From contig JAIXXC010000321.1 of NCBI GenBank assembly GCA_027490985.1, positions 1-46,057 on the forward strand: a stretch of DNA of 46,057 bases, given 5' to 3'. The notes under the pieces are model-generated. The model was given only the letters and a program-made list of their open reading frames with translations, ran no database searches and had not been told where the DNA came from. The position numbers and the translations under genes are program-made. Numbering within the stretch: the first letter of the stretch is position 1; each line of letters starts with the position of its first letter. Of this stretch, positions 17,209 through 26,384 are shown in pieces. Origin of the DNA: Verrucomicrobiales bacterium. Its GTDB lineage: Bacteria; Verrucomicrobiota; Verrucomicrobiia; Limisphaerales; UBA9464.

Positions 17209-20200
17209 ATGAACCCCCTCCGTAAACTGCTGCCCTTCATGGTCGCCGCCGCCCCGTTGGCCGCGGCCATTGAAGAACTGCGTCCGAAAAGCGGCCTCGA
17301 TCCGTTGCCTCATCAGCAAACGCCGCATCCGATGCCCAACTACCTGGCCGGTCAGCGCTGGGGCACCGAGGGCGAGAAGATCACCCGGATGCAGGAACCG
17401 CTGCCGCCCGCCAAATCGGCCGAACGCATCGTCCTGCGGCAGGGATTCCAGGCCGACCTCTGGGCGGCCGACCCCCAGATCCTCAAGCCGATCAGCATGA
17501 CCTTCGACGAGCGGGGACGGCTCTGGATCGCCGAGACGGTCGACTACCCGAACGAACTCCAGAAAGCCGGCGAGGGGCGTGACCGGATCAAGATCTGCGA
17601 AGACACCAACGGCGATGGCAAGGCCGACAAGTTCACGGTCTTCGCCGACAAGCTCTCCATCCCCACGGGCCTGTGCCGGGCCAACGGGGGCCTGATTGTG
17701 ATCGAGGGCGGTCAGACCCTGTTCCTGCGCGATACCGACGGCGATGACCGCGCCGACGAACGCAAGGTGCTCTTCAAGGGCTGGAACATGGGCGACACCC
17801 ATGCCACGGCGAGCAACATCCGCCTCGGCCACGACAACTGGGTCTGGGGCGTGGTGGGCTACAGCGGTTTCGACGGTGAGGTCGGCGGCAAGCGCGTGAA
17901 ATTCGGCATGGGCGTCTTCCGCTTCAAACCCGACGGCTCGGCCCTCGAGTTCGTCCGTTCGAGCAACAACAACACCTGGGGCCTCGGCCTGTCCGAAGAC
18001 GGGCTCGTCTTCGGTTCCACGGCCAACGGCAATGCCGCGTGGTACATGCCCATCCCCAATCGGTACTACGAGGCGGTCTCGGGATGGTCGGCCGCGCGCA
18101 TGGAGTCCATCGCCGACAACCAGCTGTATCACCCCATCGCCCAGAACGTCCGGCAGGTGGACTGGCACGGCAAGTACACCGCGGGCGCCGGATCGGCCCT
18201 CTACACCGCCCGGAGCTTCCCCAAGGACTACTGGAACCGGGTCTCCTTCGTGACCGAGCCCACCGGTCACCTCATCGGTCAGTTCCGCTTCGAGGGTTCC
18301 GGGGCCGACTTCAAGGCCACCAACGAGAAGAACTTCCTGGCCAGCGACGATGAATGGTTCTCCCCCATCATGGCCGAGGTGGGCCCCGACGGCGCCCTGT
18401 GGGTGCTCGACTGGTACAACTTCATCATCCAGCACAACCCGGTGCCCAACGGATTCCAGAACGGCAAGGGCAACGCCTACGAGACCCCCTTGCGCGACAA
18501 GACCCACGGGCGCATCTACCGGGTCACCCACCGCGAAGGCCGGCCCGCGCCCAAGGTCGACCTGTCGGGCAACGACAAGGGTCGATGGTTGGAAGCGCTG
18601 GCATCGCCGGTCATGGACGTGCGACTTCAGGCTCAACGCCGACTGGTCGAGGCTCAGGACCGCACGGTGGTGCCGGACCTGGTCCGCTTGGCGACCGACG
18701 CCTCCGCTGACGAGCTGAACCTCAACCCGCGGGCACTGCATGCCCTGTGGACCCTGCACGGCCTCGGGGCCTCCGAAGCCGCGCCGAAATCGGCCCTGCG
18801 CCACGCCTCGGCGGCGGTGCGCCGCGCCGCGGTGATGACCCTGCCCGCCGAGGGCTGGACCACCGACGACTGGCGGCAGTTGCTGGTGACCGACGCCGAC
18901 GCCCAGGTCCGCTTGGCCGCCCTGCTGGCCATCGCCGATCGGGGCAACCCCGCCTCGATCCTCCCGCTGGTCGAAGCCTTCCAGAACCCGCGGAACACCA
19001 GCGACCCCTGGTTGAAGGACGGCTTCATCGCGGCGGCCGCCCATCATGATCACGCCTTCCTGACCTCCTGCCTGTCCACGGCGCCGTCATCGCCCGGGGC
19101 CATCGAGGTGATGCGCGCCGTCGCCCGTCATCATGCGGCCCACGAGGCGAACGCCTTGAAATTGACCCTGGCCGCCGCCGGAGCGCCGCCCGCGGTCGCC
19201 AGCGCGATCCTTGAAGGAATGACCGCCGGATGGCCCGCCCAACGCGTCCCCGCCTTCACGCCGGACACGGTGGCCCGGTTCCAGGCCGCGATCACGAAGG
19301 CGCCGGACGCCGGAAAGGTGGCCCTGGTCCAACTCGCCACGCAGTGGGGACGGAACGACCTCGTGGCGGGCCAGATCCCGATCATCGCGCAGCGCTTGAT
19401 CGAAGCGGTGTCTTCGGCCACCGCCACCGATTCCGACCGGATCGACTCGGCCCGCCGCCTGATCGCCGTCCAGGATTCACCGGCCTCCGTCGCCGCGATC
19501 CTGGGACAGATCCGCATCCTGACCACCCCGAGCCTCGCCAATGGCCTGATCGGCACCCTCGGCGCCTCGCGGATCCCGGAGACCGCCACGGCGGTCGTGG
19601 GCCGTTGGGCGGAGTTCTCGCCGGCCATGCGCCGCAGCGCCTCCGCCCTGTTGCTGCGCCGCAAGGACTGGGCCCTGGCACTCCTGGGCGCGGTCGAGTC
19701 GGGCACTCTGGTGGCCGGGGATCTCAGCCGCGACCACTGGAGCCAGCTGACCGGCCACTCCGACGGGTCGGTGTCGGCCAAGGCCCGTTCGCTGCAGAAA
19801 TCCAGCGCGCCCAAGTCCTCGGCCGCCATGCAGGCCCTGATCACCCAACTGCAACCGGTGGCCCAGAAGACCGGGAAGGCCGACCACGGCCGGGAGGTGT
19901 TCGAGAAGAATTGCGGCGCCTGCCACGCGATGGAGGGCAAGGGCGGCCGCATCGGGCCTGAATTGACCGGCATCGGAGCCCGCCCGAAAGCGGAGATCCT
20001 GACCGAGATCCTCGACCCGAACCGTTCGGTCGAGGCCAACTACAAGCTGTGGACGGTCACGCAGAAGGATGGCGAGAGCCTCTCCGGGCGCCTCGACGCC
20101 GAGACGGCCACCTCGGTGGAGATCCTGGACACCACCGGCACCAAGCATGTGATCCAGCGCAGCACCATCGCCAAGCTGGAGTCGTCGGGACAGTCCATCA

Positions 20201-20283
20201 TGCCGGGCGGATTCGAGCAGTTGCCGGCCCAGGACCTGACCGACCTGCTGGAGTACCTGGCCGCGACCGGCGCGAAGCATTGA
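17209..20283 (+). CDS. PVC-type beta-propeller/HEAT/heme-c protein
   Basis: This 1,024-aa secreted protein has the PVC 'putative membrane-bound dehydrogenase' architecture. A signal peptide is followed by a propeller (about 75-460: GFQADLWAADPQILKP, DERGRLWIAETVDYPNE, DTNGDGKADKFTVF, GPDGALWVLDWYNFIIQHNP). HEAT-like alpha repeats follow (about 480-870). A C-terminal c-type cytochrome domain carries CGACH (C902, C905, H906) and LTGIGARPKAEILTEILDPNRSVE. The family is inferred to oxidise sugars or alcohols in the periplasm, but its substrates are unknown. It lies 97 bp downstream of the DUF1501 gene on the same strand. The long minus-strand frame over its first half (17185-19053) is an antisense shadow. 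Confidence 0.93.
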   Translation: MNPLRKLLPFMVAAAPLAAAIEELRPKSGLDPLPHQQTPHPMPNYLAGQRWGTEGEKITRMQEPLPPAKSAERIVLRQGFQADLWAADPQILKPISMTFDERGRLWIAETVDYPNELQKAGEGRDRIKICEDTNGDGKADKFTVFADKLSIPTGLCRANGGLIVIEGGQTLFLRDTDGDDRADERKVLFKGWNMGDTHATASNIRLGHDNWVWGVVGYSGFDGEVGGKRVKFGMGVFRFKPDGSALEFVRSSNNNTWGLGLSEDGLVFGSTANGNAAWYMPIPNRYYEAVSGWSAARMESIADNQLYHPIAQNVRQVDWHGKYTAGAGSALYTARSFPKDYWNRVSFVTEPTGHLIGQFRFEGSGADFKATNEKNFLASDDEWFSPIMAEVGPDGALWVLDWYNFIIQHNPVPNGFQNGKGNAYETPLRDKTHGRIYRVTHREGRPAPKVDLSGNDKGRWLEALASPVMDVRLQAQRRLVEAQDRTVVPDLVRLATDASADELNLNPRALHALWTLHGLGASEAAPKSALRHASAAVRRAAVMTLPAEGWTTDDWRQLLVTDADAQVRLAALLAIADRGNPASILPLVEAFQNPRNTSDPWLKDGFIAAAAHHDHAFLTSCLSTAPSSPGAIEVMRAVARHHAAHEANALKLTLAAAGAPPAVASAILEGMTAGWPAQRVPAFTPDTVARFQAAITKAPDAGKVALVQLATQWGRNDLVAGQIPIIAQRLIEAVSSATATDSDRIDSARRLIAVQDSPASVAAILGQIRILTTPSLANGLIGTLGASRIPETATAVVGRWAEFSPAMRRSASALLLRRKDWALALLGAVESGTLVAGDLSRDHWSQLTGHSDGSVSAKARSLQKSSAPKSSAAMQALITQLQPVAQKTGKADHGREVFEKNCGACHAMEGKGGRIGPELTGIGARPKAEILTEILDPNRSVEANYKLWTVTQKDGESLSGRLDAETATSVEILDTTGTKHVIQRSTIAKLESSGQSIMPGGFEQLPAQDLTDLLEYLAATGAKH

Positions 20284-20400
20284 TCGACCGGCCGGGGTGG
20301 CGGTCCGGGTTTTCCTCCCGACCGCCGCCCTGAGCAGCCGCCCCAAGCCGCCCCAAGCCGCCGACACCCTGAAACCCTCTCGGCGGAGCAGGCTTCGATA

Positions 20401-20444
20401 AAAACAACAACGGCTCCCGGGTTGCGGGAGCCGTTGTTCGTTTT
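20401..20444. terminator. Strong bidirectional rho-independent terminator
   Basis: AACAACGGCTCCCG (20406-20419) and CGGGAGCCGTTGTT (20425-20438) form a perfect 14-bp stem with a 5-nt loop. CGTTTT follows on the plus strand and GTTTTTATC on the minus strand. It lies between convergent genes and can end both the plus-strand heme-protein transcript and the minus-strand rpmB transcript. Confidence 0.93.
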
Positions 20445-20537
20445 GGGCCCAAATTCAGACCCAAAGGGGCTTGGGACCGACGGTCACCTGAAGTCGCTGG
20501 GGTTCCTCGGGTCGGAACGACCCCGGAACTCCAAACC

Positions 20538-20807
20538 TCACTTCGCGGCGGCTTCGGGCTTCTTCCAGGTGCGACGCGGGGCCTTGGTCACCAGACCGGC
20601 CTTCAGCGCCTTCACCGAGACGCGCAGATAGCGCACCTCTCCGGAGGGCATGATCGCCTTCACGCGCTGCAGGTTCGGGTAGAACTTGCGCTTGGTGATC
20701 GCGGTGACGTGCGTACCGATACCACCCTTTTTCTTGGCCTTACCCGAGCGCCAGATGTGATTGCCTTTCACCGGGCGGCGACCCGTCAGCGGACAAATGC
20801 GTGCCAT
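20538..20807 (-). CDS. rpmB: 50S ribosomal protein L28
   Basis: This 89-aa basic protein matches L28, a large-subunit protein. Signatures are MARICPLTGRRPVKGNHIW at the N-terminus, KRKFYPNLQRVK in the middle and RVSVKALKAGLVTK at the C-terminus. Compared with short L28 forms it carries an extra SGKAKKKGGIGTH stretch before the RKFYPNLQ motif. It is a single-gene unit, divergent from the S41-like gene across a 204-bp gap and followed by the strong terminator at 20401-20444. Confidence 0.97.
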   Translation of the reverse strand: MARICPLTGRRPVKGNHIWRSGKAKKKGGIGTHVTAITKRKFYPNLQRVKAIMPSGEVRYLRVSVKALKAGLVTKAPRRTWKKPEAAAK

Positions 20808-21011
20808 AATCGAAGCTTTCTTAAGTTAAAGGAACGGATGACCTACCAGCCCGGGGAGCCTCGGTGCAAGCAGCATTTTCGGATACCGGACCTTCGAGCC
20901 TCCGTCACCTCTCCGATTCAACCCACTTCCGAGCCCGAATGACGGGGTCGCAAACGCAGTCCGGGCCAACTTGCAAGCGACAGATCGGGCCTCGAAGTCT
21001 ACGATCCCAGC

Positions 21012-22037
21012 ATGCGGATCACCCTGCGGTTCATCGGAGTTCTCGGCCTGGCGCTGGGGTCGGGACTCAGAGGCGACGCACCGGCTTCATCGCCGCCGCT
21101 TCCGGAATTGATCGGCATCCTGCGCACGAACCTCGATCTGGGATCGGTGGAGTTCGAGACCCGGGCTTCCGAGGCCCTGATCGAGCGGTTCGGAGTCCGC
21201 AGGATCGCGGGAACCCCCTCACCTGCGACCCCCGCCTCCCCCGCGACGGATCTCATCGCCCGCCGGGAACGCCTCGACGGCGGCATTCTCTATCTGCGCC
21301 CGGGTCGGGTGGACGCCGGTCTGCCTGCGGCACTGCGGAGTGCGCTGACCGACAGCGCCTGGACCACCCACGCCTCGGGACTGATCCTCGACCTGCGCTT
21401 CGCCCCGGGAGACTCCCTGCCGGCCGCCGGCGACTCGGCGGCCCTCTTTTCAGAGCGCACCGAATCGATCCTCCAGTGGGGCAGCGGCTCGGCCTCGGGC
21501 TCGGGTTCCCAGCGCCTGTGGCGTCTGCCCGTGGCCGTCCTGATCAATGGTCGCACGTCGGGGGCGGCGGAGGCGCTGGCGGCCGCCCTGCGCCAGGAGA
21601 CCGGAAGCGCCCTGGTCGGCCAACCGACCGCAGGAACGCATGGGGTGTTTCGCGATATCGCCCTGAACGACGGCACCCGCCTTCAGATCCCCGTGGGGCG
21701 CATCCGCCTGGGCGATGGTTCCGTGCTGGCCGAAGGACCCGTGACTCCCGACATCCGGATCCCGGTCGCGGAAACGAGTGAACGGGGGTTCGTGGAGAAC
21801 CCCACCGCCACCCTCAAGCCCCCCGGCGTCGGTGGCACCCTCGGCAGCCCGACCGCGCCGCGGCGCAAATTGACCGAGGCCGACTTGGTCCGGGCCCAGC
21901 GGAATGAACCGACCGACGCGGACAGCGAAACCAACGCGCCACCCAAGAACCGGGTGACCGTCCGGCTGGCAGACCCGGTCTTGGCCCGCGCCGCCGATCT
22001 GGTGCGGGGTTTGGCCGCCTTCCAGAAAGCGCACTGA
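21012..22037 (+). CDS. S41 peptidase-like secreted protein
   Basis: This 341-aa protein has a signal peptide (IGVLGLALGSGLRG) and the core of the S41 (C-terminal processing/tricorn-type) fold: GLILDLRFAPGD, AVLINGRTSGAAEALAAAL (Ser at about residue 183 in the nucleophile position), LVGQPTAGT and VTPDIRIPV. The lysine that forms the Ser-Lys dyad in CtpA/Tsp-type proteases would fall in the GxxTxGK motif, and here that position is Thr (PTAGTHG). It could use a tricorn/IRBP-like arrangement or be inactive. No PDZ domain is apparent. It starts a single-gene unit and converges on the PaaK-like gene with only 12 bp between stop codons. Confidence 0.8.
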   Translation: MRITLRFIGVLGLALGSGLRGDAPASSPPLPELIGILRTNLDLGSVEFETRASEALIERFGVRRIAGTPSPATPASPATDLIARRERLDGGILYLRPGRVDAGLPAALRSALTDSAWTTHASGLILDLRFAPGDSLPAAGDSAALFSERTESILQWGSGSASGSGSQRLWRLPVAVLINGRTSGAAEALAAALRQETGSALVGQPTAGTHGVFRDIALNDGTRLQIPVGRIRLGDGSVLAEGPVTPDIRIPVAETSERGFVENPTATLKPPGVGGTLGSPTAPRRKLTEADLVRAQRNEPTDADSETNAPPKNRVTVRLADPVLARAADLVRGLAAFQKAH

Positions 22038-22049
22038 AACCGGCCGCCC

Positions 22050-23312
22050 TCAGGATCGGGCCGGCAGGAAACGCCAGCGTCGGGCCTTCAGCTCGAATCG
22101 AGGCAGGGAACCGGCCGGCACCGCGGTGACGTCGATGCGCAACGACAGCGCCTCGTGCAGACGCTCGGCCAGATCGCGGCAGGTCGCCTCCGCGGCTTCG
22201 GCCTCGAGGGACACCGCGGCCAGGTCACCCGTCTGATCCACGGTCACCCGGTATTCTCCCACCGCGTCGATCGACCGGACCACCGCTTCGACCGCCGCGG
22301 GATAAAGATTCACCCCACGGACGACCACCATGTCGTCGACCCGGCCCAGAATCCCGCCCTCGAAGACCCTCTGACCCCGCCATCGCCGCGGGCAGACCCA
22401 GTCGCCGGTGCGGTAGCGGATGAGCGGTGAACCCACCCGCTGGAGCGTGGTGAGCACCAATTCGCCGCGTGTGCCTTCGGGGACCGGCTCCAGCGTCCGG
22501 GGATCCACGATCTCGGCCAGGAATTGCGACTCGAGCAGCACCAGGCTTCCCGGCAATTCCGCCGATTCGTAGGTGACCGGACCGGTTTCGGTCATGCCGT
22601 GATGATCGAAGACGCGGGCCCCGGGCCAGGCGGCCTCAATGCGCGCCCGGACCGTCGGCTGACTGCCCCCGGGCTCACCGGCCACGATGATCCGCCGCAC
22701 CCGGGAACGCCGCAGATCCACGCCTTCGACCCGGGCCGTCTCGGCCAGATGCAACGCGTAGGTCGGTGTGCAACACAGGACCGTGAACCCCTGCTCCAGC
22801 AACACGCGGAGGCGGAGAACCGAACTCATCCCACCGCCCGAAACGGAGAGCACTCCCAGTCGCTGAGCCGCCTCGAAGGCCAGCCAGAAACCGAGAAACG
22901 GCCCGAAACTGAAGGGGAAAAAAGCCCGATCTCCCGGACCCACCCCCGCCTGCCTCAGCACCTCGGCCCACCCCTCGGTCATGGCCGACCAACTCTCCGG
23001 GGTGTCCAACCACCGCATCGGTGCCCCGTGGGTGCCACTGGTCTGATGACAGCGCGTGTAGGCGCCCACCGGGAAGGTCAGATTGGAACCGTAAGGCGGA
23101 AAGGCGGCCTGATCGGCCACCAACTCGGCCTTGGTGGTCAGCGGAAACCGCGTGCGAAAGTCGTCGAGCGACGACGGCAACGAAGAACAGCCCACCGAGG
23201 CGTACTTGCGGGCGTAAAAGGCGTTGGTGGGCAGGACCCGTTCCAACAGGGCACGGACCGCATCCAGCGCCCGCGGCGCCGAGCCCTCTGCCTGCTGTCC
23301 GGTATCGCTCAC
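22050..23312 (-). CDS. Phenylacetate-CoA ligase-like adenylating enzyme
   Basis: This 420-aa ANL-superfamily protein resembles PaaK-type ligases, which activate a carboxylate with ATP and transfer it to CoA. Visible motifs are the phosphate-binding RCHQTSGTHGAPMRW, the FDHHGMTETGPVTYE segment, the late motif PLIRYRTGDWV, and a C-terminal region (GRVDDMVVVRGVNLYPAAVE) typical of the PaaK lid. No other phenylacetate genes are nearby, so the acid used is unknown; an aryl or lipid acid is equally possible. It follows the small membrane-protein gene by 29 bp on the same strand and is probably co-transcribed with it. Confidence 0.88.
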   Translation of the reverse strand: MSDTGQQAEGSAPRALDAVRALLERVLPTNAFYARKYASVGCSSLPSSLDDFRTRFPLTTKAELVADQAAFPPYGSNLTFPVGAYTRCHQTSGTHGAPMRWLDTPESWSAMTEGWAEVLRQAGVGPGDRAFFPFSFGPFLGFWLAFEAAQRLGVLSVSGGGMSSVLRLRVLLEQGFTVLCCTPTYALHLAETARVEGVDLRRSRVRRIIVAGEPGGSQPTVRARIEAAWPGARVFDHHGMTETGPVTYESAELPGSLVLLESQFLAEIVDPRTLEPVPEGTRGELVLTTLQRVGSPLIRYRTGDWVCPRRWRGQRVFEGGILGRVDDMVVVRGVNLYPAAVEAVVRSIDAVGEYRVTVDQTGDLAAVSLEAEAAEATCRDLAERLHEALSLRIDVTAVPAGSLPRFELKARRWRFLPARS

Positions 23313-23341
23313 ACGCGGGAGTTCTCAGGCACGAGGACCCC

Positions 23342-23944
23342 TCAGTGGGCGTTGGTGCCGCCGGCCGCGGGAGCCACCGGAGCCACCACGCCCGCCGCCG
23401 GCTTGGCCGGGCCGCCCGTGTTCGACGGGGCGTACTTGGCGACCATGAAGGCGCCCGTCGCCGCCAGCACGCAGCCGAGGAGGAACGGCAGCGGCAGCGC
23501 CTTGAGACCGCCCTGCGGCGGGTGCAGGAGCATCGCCACCAGGGTGTTGATGACCGGGGCACCGCCGAAGACGATGGGCATCACCGCGGCGGCGGCCGCA
23601 CCCTTGTAGATCGGCGAGGCGGCCCCCAGAGCCAGCACCAGCGTGAACGCCCCCACGGCCCCCGCGGCCCCGGCGATCAGACTCCACTGGATGCCCATCG
23701 GCGTGAGGCTCCAGTCGGAGCCGCGCACCTTCAGGAGGATCGCCGACGCCACACCGATGATGGCATAGGCGATGCAGACGAAGAGGAAGGCCTTCAGCCC
23801 GGCGTGCGGGGTCTCCGGCCCCATGGGCATGTAACCGCGGCCCTTGTGGAGGATCACCCCGTACACCCCCCAGGACAGCACTGTCAAGAGAGCGAAGATC
23901 AACCATGTGTTGCCGGGACCAGCCGCCGCAGGAGCAGGATTCAT
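23342..23944 (-). CDS. Small multi-pass membrane protein (DMT/EamA-like)
   Basis: This protein of about 200 aa has four or five hydrophobic segments (NTWLIFALLTVLSWGVYGVIL, AFLFVCIAYAIIGVASAILL, WSLIAGAAGAVGAFTLVLALG, FLLGCVLAATGAFMVAKY) and an Ala/Pro-rich C-terminal tail. Size and pattern fit half of a drug/metabolite transporter-like bundle, but no diagnostic motif was seen. It could instead be a PVC-specific membrane protein. The ATG at 23944 (MNPAPAAAG) is preferred over the GTG at 23953. It is divergent from argB across about 96 bp and upstream of the PaaK-like gene. Confidence 0.7.
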   Translation of the reverse strand: MNPAPAAAGPGNTWLIFALLTVLSWGVYGVILHKGRGYMPMGPETPHAGLKAFLFVCIAYAIIGVASAILLKVRGSDWSLTPMGIQWSLIAGAAGAVGAFTLVLALGAASPIYKGAAAAAVMPIVFGGAPVINTLVAMLLHPPQGGLKALPLPFLLGCVLAATGAFMVAKYAPSNTGGPAKPAAGVVAPVAPAAGGTNAH

Positions 23945-24040
23945 TGTGGGCACAGGCTACGGTCGGCCGCATCAAACAGCAACAGGGGAGGCATCCGACA
24001 GGTGACACGGAGCCACTTCTCCGACCACCATCGCGGCCCG

Positions 24041-24919
24041 ATGCAAGAATTGATCTCCAAGGCGGCGGCCTTGTTGGAAGCCCTGCCCTACATCCAACGG
24101 TTCTCCGGCCAGACCTTCGTCGTGAAGTACGGTGGCAGTTTCATGGACTCGCCCGACCCGGCCGTCCGCAATGGCGTCGCCCGCGACATCGTGTTCCTGG
24201 AGGCGGTGGAGATCAACCCGGTGGTGGTCCACGGAGGCGGCAAGGCCATCACCCGGGCCATGGAATCCGCGGGCTTGAAGGCCCAGTTCATCCAGGGGCA
24301 ACGGGTCACCGACGCGGCGACGGTCGGCGTGGTGGACCAGGTCTTGTCCCGCGAAATCAACCCCGAGGTGGTGAAGACCATCCAATCGCTCGGGGGTGTC
24401 GCCCGCGGGTTTGCCGGCACCGACATCTTCACCTGCAAGAAACTCTGGCTTCAGGATGCCGCCGGCAACCCGGTCGACATCGGCTACGTGGGCGAGGTGA
24501 CGGCCGTGAACACCGAGCCCTTGATGGACTGCATTCGTCAGGGAATCACCCCGGTCATCAGCCCCACGGCCCGAGGCGAAGACGGGCACGTGTACAACTG
24601 CAATGCCGATGTGGCCGCGGCCATGGCGGCCATCGCGCTGAAGGCCCGGCGTCTGGTCTTCATGTCCGACGTCCCCGGCCTGATGCGCGACCCGAAGGAT
24701 CCCGCGACCGTCATCTCGCACCTGTCGGTGTCGGAGGTGCCGGGTCTCAAGGCCACCGGCGTGGTGGACAAGGGCATGATCCCCAAGGTGGACAGTGCCG
24801 TCTCGGCGCTGAAATCCGGCGTCGACAAGGTCTCCTTCGTGGACGGCCGTGTACCCCATTCGGTGCTGCTGGAGATCTTCACCGACGACGGCGTGGGCAC
24901 CGAAGTGGTGCTTCAGTGA
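24041..24919 (+). CDS. argB: Acetylglutamate kinase
   Basis: This 292-aa amino-acid-kinase-family enzyme phosphorylates N-acetylglutamate, the second step of arginine synthesis. Motifs are FVVKYGGSFMD (substrate/ATP site), NPVVVHGGGKAI, GQRVTDAATVGVV, YNCNADVAAAMAAIAL, VFMSDVPGLMRDP and GMIPKVDSAVSAL. The ATG at 24041 gives the normal N-terminus (MQELISKAAALLEALPYI, an N-terminal helix of the type seen in arginine-regulated forms). The ORF-track start at 23021 reads through two antisense genes. No other arg genes are in the window. It converges on the ATP-grasp-like gene with an 18-bp gap. Confidence 0.97.
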   Translation: MQELISKAAALLEALPYIQRFSGQTFVVKYGGSFMDSPDPAVRNGVARDIVFLEAVEINPVVVHGGGKAITRAMESAGLKAQFIQGQRVTDAATVGVVDQVLSREINPEVVKTIQSLGGVARGFAGTDIFTCKKLWLQDAAGNPVDIGYVGEVTAVNTEPLMDCIRQGITPVISPTARGEDGHVYNCNADVAAAMAAIALKARRLVFMSDVPGLMRDPKDPATVISHLSVSEVPGLKATGVVDKGMIPKVDSAVSALKSGVDKVSFVDGRVPHSVLLEIFTDDGVGTEVVLQ

Positions 24920-24937
24920 CGGGCCGCCCCGGCCTCG

Positions 24938-26245
24938 TCAGACACTGCACGGAGCCAGAATGGCATCGCTCATGCCGTGGATGATCTTTTTGTCGGCCGG
25001 ATTGAGCGTGGCCAAAATGCCTCCCAGCTTCGGGCGCGCCTGATCGCCATCGCCCGACACGAAGTAGTAAGGGCATAGCCGCGCTCGAACCGACTGACGG
25101 GTGACGCTCCCTGTGTCCAAGTCCATGGCCTCGGCCTCCAGCAATCGGGGCTTGTGGTATTGTTGCAGCAGGTAGGGCGATCCGGGCCATGAGCCGAGGG
25201 CCCGATCCACCGCCGCCCCCCATTCGCCCGCGCTCAGATCCGATCCGAGATGGACGCCCCGTGAGCCCCAGGCCTCGGGGCTGAATCCCGAGATCTTCAG
25301 CACCAAGGCCCGTTCCCGCTGGGACAATCCCTTGAGCTGCGACCACTCGGTGATCTCCAGCCCGGGATAGGCGCCATGGGGCGGCAACGGCGTGGGATCC
25401 AGCAACCAACTGCGCGGCACGATCTTCAACAGTCGGAGGTAGAACCCTTCTCCCAGCTCCTGGCGCCAGAACTCCCGCAAGTTGCGGTTCCACAGCAGGG
25501 CGAAGAGCAGCTTCTCCTCAAAAATGGGCCTCGGCGGTGGCGTCAGGCGGATGCGCTTTTCGAGGGCCTTCTGGAACAGCGCGGCCGACCCGCGCACCTG
25601 AGGCAGGTCGAACAACTCGAAGAAGCGGTACACGGCCTCGCCATCGGCCGGGGAGTCGAATTCGCCTCCATGGACTTCGAAGCGATCGGCGCCCAGCCGC
25701 GAGGCCAGCCACGCCATCTCCGGCCGATAGGAACCCGCCTCGTCGGACACCACGATGTGCACTTTCGACGCCGACCCGAAGATCGAGGCGAATCCCTCCT
25801 GCATGCCGGAGGCCCCGCCCACGACGGCGTCCCCCAGAGCCGCGTAGGTCTGGTTGAGCCACTGGGTCAACCCGATGCCGCCCGGCACCGAATCCAACTC
25901 GGAGATGATGAACCCGTCGTCCGTCAACAGCAGGTCGGGACGGATGACCCGGGGCAATTCATTCTTCAAGGCCGCCGCCCGTTGGATCGCCACCAACTCC
26001 GGGGGTTTCCCCTGATCGAGCACCTCGGCCACCCAGGCCGGGGCACGCCCTTCGGCGCTCCAGCGGTACAACTGATTCACCGCCTTGTAGAACTGGTGGA
26101 ATACCCGCCCCAGCGACTCGATCTCCGCGGCCAGCGCCTCCCCCAGCGCCAGCGGCCGCGCCGCCGACTTCCAGCTCATGCCCCCGAAGAGCCCTCCCTC
26201 CGGCATGGCTTGGCGCAACGACTGGGCCCGATCAACAGCGGTCAT
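24938..26245 (-). CDS. Orphan protein with ATP-grasp-like features
   Basis: No named family is recognised with certainty. The 435-aa protein has no signal peptide or membrane segment. Two stretches suggest an ATP-grasp or glutathionylspermidine-synthase-like ligase: RPDLLLTDDGFIISELDSVPGG (about 100-122), like a pre-ATP-grasp substrate region, and VLKISGFSPEAWGSRGVHLG (about 310-330), like the nucleotide-binding Lys and Gly-rich loop. The region around PYLLQQYHKPRLLEAE resembles later ATP-grasp strands. If correct, it would form an amide or peptide-like bond. No substrate or partner genes are adjacent: argB converges from the left and a repeat-containing gap lies upstream. Confidence 0.6.
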   Translation of the reverse strand: MTAVDRAQSLRQAMPEGGLFGGMSWKSAARPLALGEALAAEIESLGRVFHQFYKAVNQLYRWSAEGRAPAWVAEVLDQGKPPELVAIQRAAALKNELPRVIRPDLLLTDDGFIISELDSVPGGIGLTQWLNQTYAALGDAVVGGASGMQEGFASIFGSASKVHIVVSDEAGSYRPEMAWLASRLGADRFEVHGGEFDSPADGEAVYRFFELFDLPQVRGSAALFQKALEKRIRLTPPPRPIFEEKLLFALLWNRNLREFWRQELGEGFYLRLLKIVPRSWLLDPTPLPPHGAYPGLEITEWSQLKGLSQRERALVLKISGFSPEAWGSRGVHLGSDLSAGEWGAAVDRALGSWPGSPYLLQQYHKPRLLEAEAMDLDTGSVTRQSVRARLCPYYFVSGDGDQARPKLGGILATLNPADKKIIHGMSDAILAPCSV

Positions 26246-26384
26246 GGGCGCCCACCTTACGAACCCACCGCATCGGCCTCAATCTCATCCACGCTCCAAG
26301 GGAAACCGCGCCTGCTCCCCGGCGCCCCAAACCCGGTCAGCGATCCCGGCCCGGGCTGCTCGTACAGACCCTGCGCCGTCTGAA

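Noticed and set aside
17185-19053. 622-aa minus-strand ORF
   Set aside because: It is antisense to the beta-propeller heme protein, which has clear domain evidence.
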